A stretch of 53,441 nt of DNA from assembly GCA_027858715.1 (NCBI GenBank), contig JAQICD010000031.1, positions 1-53,441 on the forward strand, read 5' to 3'. The stretch is from Prolixibacteraceae bacterium (GTDB lineage Bacteria > Bacteroidota > Bacteroidia > Bacteroidales > Prolixibacteraceae). The notes under the pieces are model-generated. The model saw nothing but the letters and a program-made list of their open reading frames with translations, searched no databases and was not told where the DNA came from. How positions within the stretch are numbered: position 1 is the stretch's first letter; each line of letters opens with the position of its first letter. Made by a program: the position numbers and the translations under genes. Shown in pieces: positions 28,251 to 36,419 of the stretch.

Positions 28251-28258
28251 CAAAAGTA
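28251..28258 (-). promoter_or_regulatory. Putative -7 element of the PurF-like gene
   Basis: On the minus strand this reads TACTTTTG, matching TAnnTTTG, 29 bp upstream of the ATG at 28222. A minus-strand TTTG occurs 23 bp further upstream, slightly beyond the usual 19-21 bp spacing. Confidence 0.45.
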
Positions 28259-28475
28259 GAAATAATGAGCGGTTATAAAAACAAAAATATCAATGCCAGT
28301 GCTAAAATTATTAACACAAACGCCAACTTTGATAAAATGGACAAAAATCGTTTCACAAGATTACTTTAAAATTTGATTATTTGCTTATACAAATATACCA
28401 GTAAAATCTGTATTTTAGAGCTATTCGGAGTTTAATGAAAAACTTGTACATTTGATGAGTTTAAAAACAATAATA

Positions 28476-30008
28476 ATGGAAGAAATAGGAAAAATTGAAT
28501 TACGACACCTTACCATAAAAGATTACGACGGACTTATTGAATCGATGAAAATAGCTTACGAAAAGTGGCCCGATTCATACTGGGAGCGTAAGAGCATAGA
28601 AAAACTACTGAGATTATTTCCCGAAGGTCAGATGGCCGTTTTGGTTGATGAAAAAATTGTAGGTGCCTCCTTGTCTATTATTGTAAAATACAGTCTGTTC
28701 GACGACACACACAGCTACAACGAAATAACAGCCAACGAAACTTTCAAGACACATACAAAAAACGGTGATGTACTGTATGGCATCGAAATATTTATTGAGC
28801 CCGATTATCGTGGGCTCAGGCTTGGACGTCGGTTGTATGACGCACGTAAAGAGTTGTGCGAAAACCTCAATCTGAAAGCCATAATATTTGGAGGCCGAAT
28901 TCCGAATTATCATAAATATGCCAACCAGTTTTCGCCCAAAGAATATATACAGAAAGTACGGGAACGCGAAATTGAAGACTCAACTCTGAACTTTCAACTT
29001 TCGAACGATTTTCATGTAAAAAAAGTAATTAAAAACTATCAGGACGGCGATAAAGAATCGAAGGATTACGCTGTATTGTTGCAATGGGATAATATTTATT
29101 ACGAGAAAAAACCTTCTATTATTTCAACCAACAAATCGATTGTAAGACTGGGGCTGATTCAATGGCAAATGCGCCCCTACAAAAACATTGATGAGTTGTT
29201 TGAACAGGCTGAATTTTTCATCGATGCTGTGGCGGCTTACAATAGCGATTTTGCATTGTTCCCCGAGTTTTTCAATGCTCCACTTATGGCCAGTTATAAC
29301 GATTTAAATGAGGCCGAAGCCATTCGCAAACTGGCTCAATATACTGATGTTATTCGTGATCGCTTTGTACAGCTTGCCGTTAGTTACAACGTAAATATTG
29401 TTACCGGCAGCATGCCTTATATTTCAGAAGGCAATCACCTGTTCAACGTTGGCCATTTGTGCCACCGCAATGGTACTTACGACACTTATACCAAAGTGCA
29501 TGTAACCCCCGACGAGAAAAAAGTATGGGGTTTGCAGGGCGGCGATTTTGTGAGCACCATCGAAACCGACTGCGGCTCGGTTGGCGTGCTTATCTGCTAC
29601 GATGTTGAGTTTCCTGAATTATCACGCATTATGGCCGACAAAGGGATGAACCTGCTTTTTGTTCCTTTCCTCACCGACACACAAAACGGGTATTCAAGAG
29701 TTCGTTACTGTGCCCGTTCGCGTGCCATCGAAAACGAATGTTATGTTGCCATAGCCGGATGCGTGGGTAATCTGCCACGGGTCGAGAACATGAGCATACA
29801 ATATGCACAATCGGCCGTTTTTACCCCGTGCGATTTTTCGTTCCCAGCCAACGGCATTAAAGCCGAATCGACACCAAATACCGAAATGATACTGGTAGCC
29901 GACGTAGATATCGACCTGCTGCGCGAGCTACATGCATACGGCGGAGTACGCAACCTTAAAGACCGACGCACCGATGTGTACGAAGTGAAATACAAAAACA
30001 ACAAATAA
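28476..30008 (+). CDS. Bifunctional GNAT acetyltransferase / carbon-nitrogen hydrolase (nitrilase) fusion
   Basis: About 510 residues. Residues 5-190 look like a GNAT domain (IELRHLTIKDYDGLIESM, and YRGLRLGRRLYDARKEL fitting the acetyl-CoA binding segment). Residues 220-505 are a nitrilase-superfamily amidohydrolase with the full triad: glutamate in ALFPEFFNAP, lysine in YTKVHVTPDE and cysteine in LICYDVEFPELSR. The fused form is a known two-domain family in bacteria whose substrate I do not know; the hydrolase probably cuts a C-N bond in a small amide. I chose the ATG at 28476; the ATG at 28455 and the TTG at 28452 are in frame and would add seven or eight residues. It is followed after 3 bp by the first transporter gene, suggesting one transcript. 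Confidence 0.88.
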   Translation: MEEIGKIELRHLTIKDYDGLIESMKIAYEKWPDSYWERKSIEKLLRLFPEGQMAVLVDEKIVGASLSIIVKYSLFDDTHSYNEITANETFKTHTKNGDVLYGIEIFIEPDYRGLRLGRRLYDARKELCENLNLKAIIFGGRIPNYHKYANQFSPKEYIQKVREREIEDSTLNFQLSNDFHVKKVIKNYQDGDKESKDYAVLLQWDNIYYEKKPSIISTNKSIVRLGLIQWQMRPYKNIDELFEQAEFFIDAVAAYNSDFALFPEFFNAPLMASYNDLNEAEAIRKLAQYTDVIRDRFVQLAVSYNVNIVTGSMPYISEGNHLFNVGHLCHRNGTYDTYTKVHVTPDEKKVWGLQGGDFVSTIETDCGSVGVLICYDVEFPELSRIMADKGMNLLFVPFLTDTQNGYSRVRYCARSRAIENECYVAIAGCVGNLPRVENMSIQYAQSAVFTPCDFSFPANGIKAESTPNTEMILVADVDIDLLRELHAYGGVRNLKDRRTDVYEVKYKNNK

Positions 30009-30011
30009 TTT

Positions 30012-32222
30012 ATGAGCAACACCAAAAAATTTGGCACGGCATCTGTTTTTTTCACTGCAATTTCAACAATATTAGGTGCAATTCTTTTTCTACGTTTTGG
30101 TTTTGCTGTAGGAACGCTGGGATTCTGGGGAGTAATCCTGATAATTCTGTTAGGTCACCTGGTAACTATTCCAACGGCACTGGCCATATCCGAACTAGCT
30201 ACAAATAAACGAGTACAAGGTGGAGGTGAGTATTTTATTATTTCGCGCTCTTTTGGACTAAATATTGGCTCAACCATTGGCATTACCCTTTTCCTTTCAA
30301 AAGCGATAAGTGTAGCCTTTTATATTATTGCTTTTGCCGAATCGTTTGAGTTTCTATTCAATTGGGTACTGAAAGAACACAATGTAATTTTGCCCCGGCA
30401 AGCCATTAGTGTTCCGGTTACGGCCATTTTATCGGTGCTTATTCTGAAAAAGGGAGCTAGTTTGGGCATGAAAATGCTTTATGTTGTAGTCGTTGTTTTA
30501 TTTGCTTCCCTGGTTCTATTTTTCATTGGGAATACCGGATATTCTGCTGAATCATCTATCTCATTCAGCAATTTTGAATTCCGTAACGGGAGCGATTTTT
30601 TCATTGTTTTTGCCATAATATTTCCTGCATTTACAGGTATGACCGCAGGTGTTGGCTTATCGGGCGACTTAAAGCAGCCATCCAAATCAATACCCTGGGG
30701 CACAACACTGGCAACCATCGGAGGTATGATTGTTTATTTTTTCATTGTTTATAAACTGGCCATATCTGCTTCGCCCGAAGATATGATCGAAAACCAACTG
30801 GTAATGGCCAACATTGCAATCGCCGGAGTGGTAATTATACCGCTAGGCCTTGCCGCCTCAACTATCTCATCAGCAATAGGATCAATAATAGTTGCTCCAC
30901 GAATACTACAAGCACTGGCCGACGATAAATCATTTACTATTGAAAAAATCAACAAGTGGCTAGCCCTGGAAAAAAATGGCGAACCTGTAAATGCAACCTG
31001 GATTACCACAATTATTGCATTAGTATTTGTATTTATGGGCGATGTAAACGCTGTAGCTCAAATTATTTCAATGTTTTTCATGGTAACCTATGGCGCAATT
31101 TGCCTGATATCTTTCCTTAACCATTTTGGTGCATCCCCTTCGTATCGGCCTTCATTTCGATCGAAATGGTATATTTCGCTCATCGGGTTTATCATTTCAG
31201 TATGGGTTATGTTTAAAATCAATTCTTTATATGCATTTTCCGCATTTGGAATTATGACTCTTCTGTATCTTTTTATAACTCATAAAAATAAGCACAGAAA
31301 AGGCTTTGAGGCTATTTTTGCCAATACACTCTTCCAACTTAACCGCGGACTGCATGTATATGTGAAGAAACAACAAAAAAACAGCTCGACACAAGAATGG
31401 CGACCAAGTGCCCTTGGAATATCACAAGATACGTTTGAGCGTTTCGATATGGTTAAACTATTAAACTGGATGTCGTATCGGTATGGTTTTGGAACCTATC
31501 TTCATTTAATTCAAGGCTATTATTCCAAAACATCATACACGCAGGCTCAGAAAGAAATAAGAAAAATATCAGATCTATTTAAAGACATTGAAAATCATGT
31601 TTTTATCGACACTCTGATATCTCCATCTTATACTTCAGCTATTGCACAGGCTATACAACTTCCAGGCATATCCGGAATGGAGAACAACATGGTAATTCTC
31701 GATTACGACAAGAACACAGGCAAAAATCTTAATAATATAATTGATAATTTAGCCTTAATAAAAGCCGGTTGTTTTGATGTTTGCATTCTAGCATCAACCA
31801 ATCAACCATTTAAGCCCAAAAATGGCATTCATGTATGGATTCGATCGGGAGATTACGACAATGCAAACCTTATGATACTGCTTAGTTTTATTATTTTGGG
31901 GCATCCTGAATGGAAAAAATCTTCAATTAAAATCTTCAATATTTGTGAAGAACAAGACGTAGAAAATGTAAAAGAATCTCTTAACAAAATGGTTATCGAA
32001 GGTCGTTTGCCTATCTATGCCAAGAACATCAATATTCTTCCGCTACAGGATGATATCTCACCAAAATCGCTAATAAACCAGCACTCAGCCGATGCTGCTC
32101 TCACTATTATAGGGTTCAGGCACGAAACACTAAAAAAGAAGAAAGAAAATCTATTTATGGGTTACGACGAGCTCGGCACGGTACTTTTTGTTAACTCACA
32201 CGATCAAAAAGAAATAAACTAA
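30012..32222 (+). CDS. SLC12-type cation-chloride cotransporter / APC family permease (copy 1)
   Basis: A 736-residue integral membrane protein: about 12 hydrophobic segments in the first 450 residues, then a soluble C-terminal domain. The first helices carry STILGAILFLRFGFAVGTLG and VQGGGEYFIISRSFG, matching the SLC12 cation-chloride cotransporter pattern rather than a plain amino-acid permease. FGASPSYRPSF is a further conserved loop. The C-terminal part resembles the SLC12 cytoplasmic domain. Na-K-Cl or K-Cl symport is a reasonable inference, with no substrate proof. It lies 3 bp after the GNAT-nitrilase gene and 12 bp before a near-identical-length paralogue. Confidence 0.88.
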   Translation: MSNTKKFGTASVFFTAISTILGAILFLRFGFAVGTLGFWGVILIILLGHLVTIPTALAISELATNKRVQGGGEYFIISRSFGLNIGSTIGITLFLSKAISVAFYIIAFAESFEFLFNWVLKEHNVILPRQAISVPVTAILSVLILKKGASLGMKMLYVVVVVLFASLVLFFIGNTGYSAESSISFSNFEFRNGSDFFIVFAIIFPAFTGMTAGVGLSGDLKQPSKSIPWGTTLATIGGMIVYFFIVYKLAISASPEDMIENQLVMANIAIAGVVIIPLGLAASTISSAIGSIIVAPRILQALADDKSFTIEKINKWLALEKNGEPVNATWITTIIALVFVFMGDVNAVAQIISMFFMVTYGAICLISFLNHFGASPSYRPSFRSKWYISLIGFIISVWVMFKINSLYAFSAFGIMTLLYLFITHKNKHRKGFEAIFANTLFQLNRGLHVYVKKQQKNSSTQEWRPSALGISQDTFERFDMVKLLNWMSYRYGFGTYLHLIQGYYSKTSYTQAQKEIRKISDLFKDIENHVFIDTLISPSYTSAIAQAIQLPGISGMENNMVILDYDKNTGKNLNNIIDNLALIKAGCFDVCILASTNQPFKPKNGIHVWIRSGDYDNANLMILLSFIILGHPEWKKSSIKIFNICEEQDVENVKESLNKMVIEGRLPIYAKNINILPLQDDISPKSLINQHSADAALTIIGFRHETLKKKKENLFMGYDELGTVLFVNSHDQKEIN

Positions 32223-32234
32223 ATAACTACGACA

Positions 32235-34445
32235 ATGACTGAAATAAAGAAGTTTGGAACAGCACCGGTATTTTTCACTGCCATATCGACAATTCTGGGA
32301 GCCATTCTTTTTTTACGTTTTGGATTTGCAGTTGGCACACTTGGTTTTTGGGGCGTTATCCTGATTATTCTTTTAGGCCACCTGGTTACCATCCCTACAG
32401 CGCTTGCAATATCTGAGTTAGCCACCAACAAACGGGTACAGGGTGGTGGCGAATATTTTATTATTTCGCGTTCGTTCGGTTTAAATATCGGCTCAACTAT
32501 CGGATTCACATTATTTTTTTCGCAAGCTATTAGTGTAGCTTTTTATGTTATTGCTTTTACCGAATCGTTTGAATTCCTTTTTAATTGGGTATTGCAACAG
32601 TTTGACTTTAATCTTCCCCGGCAAGTAATTAGCATTCCGATTATGGCCTTGCTGGCCGTATTGATACTCAAAAAAGGTGCAAGTATAGGTGTCAAAATGC
32701 TCTATTTTGTGATAGTCATCTTATTTGTTTCATTAATACTGTTTTTTCTTGGCAAAACAGGTTATGCCGCAAATACATCAATTTCGCTCAGCAATTTCGA
32801 ATTCAGAAACGGAAGTAGTTTTTTCATGGTTTTTGCAATTATATTTCCAGCTTTTACGGGTATGACTGCCGGTGTAGGTCTATCGGGCGATTTAGAGAAA
32901 CCTTCAAAGTCAATCCCGCTAGGAACAACCCTGGCAACGATATCGGGAATGCTTATATATTTTCTCATCGTGTATAAACTGGCCATCTCGGCTTCACCAA
33001 ACGATATGATAGAAAATCAACTAATAATGGCCAATATTGCTATTGCCGGGGTCGCCATCATTCCGCTCGGGTTAGCTGCCTCAACCTTCTCTTCGGCAAT
33101 AGGCTCCATTTTGGTTGCTCCCCGAACACTTCAGGCATTAGCACGCGATTACTCTTTCCCTTCACGTAAACTGAATATCTGGCTTTCGCGAAGCATAAGT
33201 GGCAACCCAGTTAATGCTACTTTAGTTACCGTTGTAATTGCCTTTGTTTTTGTAATAATTGGCGATGTAAATGCCGTGGCTGAAATTATTTCGATGTTTT
33301 TTATGGTTACATACGGCGCTATTTGTCTTATTTCTTTTCTGAATCATTTCGGAGCATCGCCTTCGTACAGACCATCATTTAAATCAAAATGGTACATCTC
33401 ACTTATTGGATTTGTTGTAGCATTTTGGGTAATGTTTAAAATTAATTCACTTTATGCTATCTCTGCTTTTGTGGTTATGGCAATACTATACATTTACATC
33501 TCATACAAAAACAAGAATGAAAAAGGGTTTCAAACAATATTTGCCAACACACTTTTTCAGCTTAACCGCCAGCTGCACATTTATGTACAGATGCAACAAA
33601 AAAACAACACGAAGCAGGAATGGCGCCCCAGTGTATTGGGAATTTCTCACGACACCTTCGAGCGCTACGACATGGTGAAATTACTCAATTGGGTATCGTA
33701 CAAATATGGCTTTGGAACCTACCTGCATTTAATCGAAGGCTATTATTCAAAAGCAACCAACCACCAGGCCGAAGAACAAATTGCAAAAATTAAAATGCTG
33801 TTTTCAGGTATTGAAAAGCATGTATATATCGATTCTCTCATATCTCCCTCGTACACTTCAGCCATAGCGCAATCGATACAAATGCCTGGTATTTCGGGCA
33901 TGGAAAACAACATGGTAATGCTCGATTTTGATAAGCGAACTGCAAAAAACCTTGACAATATTATCGACAATATTGCCCTAATACGAGCAGGTAATTTTGA
34001 CATTTGTATTTTGGCTTCAGCCAACCAGCCATTTGATGTGAAAAGAGGAATTCATATATGGATACGCTCAGCTGATTACGACAATGCCAACCTGATGATA
34101 CTTATGAGTTTCATTATACTTGGACATCCCGACTGGAAACATTCGGCAATAAAAATATTTAATATTTGCGAGCAACAGGATATTGAAAAAACCAAAGAAA
34201 AGCTCAATAAGATGGTAATCGAAGGTCGTTTGCCAATACATGAAAAAAATATTACCATTTTACCGTTACAGGATGATGTTTCTTCTAAAACTATTATCAA
34301 TGAATATTCGGTTGGAGCTGCACTCACAATTATAGGATTCTCATACGAAACACTGAAAAAGAGAAAAGAAGAAATATTTATGGGATACGACGAATTAGGT
34401 ACTATATTGTTTGTAAATTCTCACGACCAGAAAGAGATTAGTTAA
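32235..34445 (+). CDS. SLC12-type cation-chloride cotransporter / APC family permease (copy 2)
   Basis: The same length (736 residues) as copy 1, with close identity through the membrane part: the first helices are almost unchanged, with the same VQGGGEYFIISRSFG loop. It differs more in the loop after the GSILVAPRTLQALARD segment and in parts of the C-terminal domain. Codons differ at many silent positions, so the duplication is not recent and both copies are under protein-level constraint. The 12 bp gap suggests cotranscription. The copies could form a heteromer or serve different ion conditions; nothing in the sequence decides this. The short hypothetical gene 21 bp downstream may lie in the same transcript. 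Confidence 0.88.
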   Translation: MTEIKKFGTAPVFFTAISTILGAILFLRFGFAVGTLGFWGVILIILLGHLVTIPTALAISELATNKRVQGGGEYFIISRSFGLNIGSTIGFTLFFSQAISVAFYVIAFTESFEFLFNWVLQQFDFNLPRQVISIPIMALLAVLILKKGASIGVKMLYFVIVILFVSLILFFLGKTGYAANTSISLSNFEFRNGSSFFMVFAIIFPAFTGMTAGVGLSGDLEKPSKSIPLGTTLATISGMLIYFLIVYKLAISASPNDMIENQLIMANIAIAGVAIIPLGLAASTFSSAIGSILVAPRTLQALARDYSFPSRKLNIWLSRSISGNPVNATLVTVVIAFVFVIIGDVNAVAEIISMFFMVTYGAICLISFLNHFGASPSYRPSFKSKWYISLIGFVVAFWVMFKINSLYAISAFVVMAILYIYISYKNKNEKGFQTIFANTLFQLNRQLHIYVQMQQKNNTKQEWRPSVLGISHDTFERYDMVKLLNWVSYKYGFGTYLHLIEGYYSKATNHQAEEQIAKIKMLFSGIEKHVYIDSLISPSYTSAIAQSIQMPGISGMENNMVMLDFDKRTAKNLDNIIDNIALIRAGNFDICILASANQPFDVKRGIHIWIRSADYDNANLMILMSFIILGHPDWKHSAIKIFNICEQQDIEKTKEKLNKMVIEGRLPIHEKNITILPLQDDVSSKTIINEYSVGAALTIIGFSYETLKKRKEEIFMGYDELGTILFVNSHDQKEIS

Positions 34446-34466
34446 AAGAGTCCAGTTACACCAAAC

Positions 34467-34982
34467 ATGAAACACACACTATCAATATTATTCGTATTCG
34501 TCATTGTAAATACAATTGACATTTCCGCACAAACCACCGACACATTGCAATACATGTTTGTTGGACATACTTACCAATGCCATACTGTAGGTGACAAAGT
34601 TGACAAACGGCTTGAAAACATGAATCTCACCCCCCACCACTGTGAACAACTGAATGATCAATACCGTATAATTTCTGAAACCTGCGATACGATTACAGAA
34701 TCGTCGCATCTCATTATTTTAGCACATCACGGGCTTTGGAACGATGTTCCCGGCATTAATCAAAAAGCTTTCTGGAGAACCAACAGCAATCTTGTGTATT
34801 ACAACTTCAACTGCGATACCATTGGCAGTACATATATAAATGCAGTGTATCCTAAGCTTGTGGATGTAAAAAAACGTGGAATAGAGGTTATATGTATCAT
34901 GGGAGATTTAGATGCTTATACATTTGAAAACATATCTAATCACATAAACATAAACGCCACTCGTCAATTCTGGAAATACTGA
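34467..34982 (+). CDS. Shortened metallophosphoesterase-like exported protein
   Basis: A 171-residue protein with a signal peptide (cleaved near DISAQ). The start YMFVGHTYQCHTVGDKVDKRLE and the middle ISETCDTITESSHLIILAHHG resemble, to my recollection, Bacteroidota metallophosphoesterase-like secreted proteins. The central metal-ligand blocks expected between them (a GGD motif and a GNHD motif) are absent, and the sequence jumps straight from LENMNLT to the later part. The C-terminus stops at a junction with the neighbouring minus-strand gene (ATRQFWKY), where the last lines of the family fold should be. I call it a broken or decaying gene with moderate confidence; it could also be a short family I do not know. 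Confidence 0.5.
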   Translation: MKHTLSILFVFVIVNTIDISAQTTDTLQYMFVGHTYQCHTVGDKVDKRLENMNLTPHHCEQLNDQYRIISETCDTITESSHLIILAHHGLWNDVPGINQKAFWRTNSNLVYYNFNCDTIGSTYINAVYPKLVDVKKRGIEVICIMGDLDAYTFENISNHININATRQFWKY

Positions 34983-36338
34983 AACTTTTTGATTTGACCA
35001 AATTTCTGAAGTATGACAAATTCGGCCATTAAGATCATAAACATGCAATTCAAATTTTGAACTTTCCCATGTCTGAATTTCAATGAAGAATTGGTTATCG
35101 GTAACCGGAATTGGGTACAAACTAAGTGACACTACTTCATCATCGTCGGGTAATATTCTTGTAATTTTCTGAGCAATTCCATCTGAATCCAATTTATACA
35201 ACAACATGTCACTTTTACCAAATTCACCAACACTTGAATATCCTGCCACCACGCAGCCAGAATCGGGGGTAGCAATGACGTCGCTTGCGTAATCTTTCCC
35301 TTCAGTTTTATATCTTTTTTCCCAAATAATTCCACCATCTGGGTTTGTTTTAACAAGCAGAATACCGGAATCTACTCCTCCCTTTTCAACAACACTACTT
35401 CCTGCCATATAAATATAGCCATCAGTACTTAAAGTCAATTGTTCGGCTTTATCCCACCCCTTACCACCGTATGTTCTCCGCCATATTTCATTTCCATCGT
35501 CATCAATTTTCATTAAAAGCATGTCAAATCCACCATGCGCCCCATCCTGCGTAGTTCCACAAAGGAGATAGCCACCTCCGGAAGCAACAACAATAGCTTT
35601 AATCCATTCGTGGCCTTCGCTTTCAAACACTTTTTGCCACAACCCTTTACCTTCGCTATCCGTTTTTATCAGAATTATTCGTGCATTACGGCTTTTAAAA
35701 TCAGCGCGTGTGGGGAGAAAAAATCCGCCTTCGACACCAGCTACAAGCAATTCTCCATTTTTATTTTCAGTAACTGCAAATCCATAATCGACATATTCAC
35801 CACCAAAATTAGCCTCCCATATCTTTTCTCCCTCAGGTGTAACCTTAACCAGATAAATATCCCCGTAAGGCTCAAAACTCTTAGTGAAGCCGACCATAAC
35901 AATGCCCCCATCATTACATCTAAAACCTTGAAGTGCATACTCGTCATGCGAGTGTCCGAAATAATTATGCCACAATACGTCTGTTGACATATCCAGCTTG
36001 GTTAAAGCAAAGTCATTTCTACCCGAACCTTTTCCCCAACTATTTCCTACTATGTAAAAAGCATTTTCCCCAGACAACAAATCGTAGCCTGTATCTTGGT
36101 GAGCAATTACCAAAAACATTAACCGACTTAACATTAAACGCTAAGTCAGTCTTCACTATAAAATAATCTGTTGAACTTGATGCTGTTTGTCTTGTAGTAC
36201 CAAGCAAAACGTAGGAGTTTTGATACGGCAAAATACTATACAAACAATCGTTTTGTGACGTACCAAGAAATTTCTCATATTGTGCACATAAAAAAACAGG
36301 GTAAAACAAGTAAAATTCACACTAAATAATAGTTGCAC
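34908..36338 (-). pseudogene. Frameshifted T9SS-sorted beta-propeller protein
   Basis: The largest intact frame is 34908-36134 (408 residues). It holds many short propeller-like repeats (GKGSGRNDFALTKLDM, YTFGG-type GKGWDKAEQ) and a C-terminal type IX secretion sorting domain (SLYPIPVTDNQFFIEIQ, HVYDLNGRICHTS, LTSGVYVYVIR). Upstream, a second frame (about 36110-36309) encodes EKFLGTSQNDCLYSIL and TDYFIVKTDLAF, clearly the missing start of the same protein. A third frame near 36295-36338 carries a hydrophobic, signal-like stretch. At least one frameshift lies near 36095-36125, and another probably lies in the T-rich stretch near 36295. The extreme C-terminus ends abruptly after VYVIR, where it collides with the 34467 gene. 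It appears non-functional; sequencing error at homopolymers is the alternative. Confidence 0.65.
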
Positions 36339-36369
36339 ATTTCAATATATCATAACAAAGATTAAAGCT

Positions 36370-36400
36370 TTTGCAATATAAAACGAAAGTATTACTTTTG
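36370..36400 (+). promoter_or_regulatory. Complete Bacteroidota promoter of the CotH-DUF4956-VTC operon
   Basis: TTTG at 36370-36373 and TACTTTTG at 36393-36400 are separated by 19 bp, the usual spacing of the -33 TTTG and -7 TAnnTTTG elements. Transcription should start near 36405, about 15 bp before the ATG at 36420. This is the best-formed promoter found in the window. Confidence 0.65.
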
Positions 36401-36419
36401 GCTCTCAATTCAAATAAAA

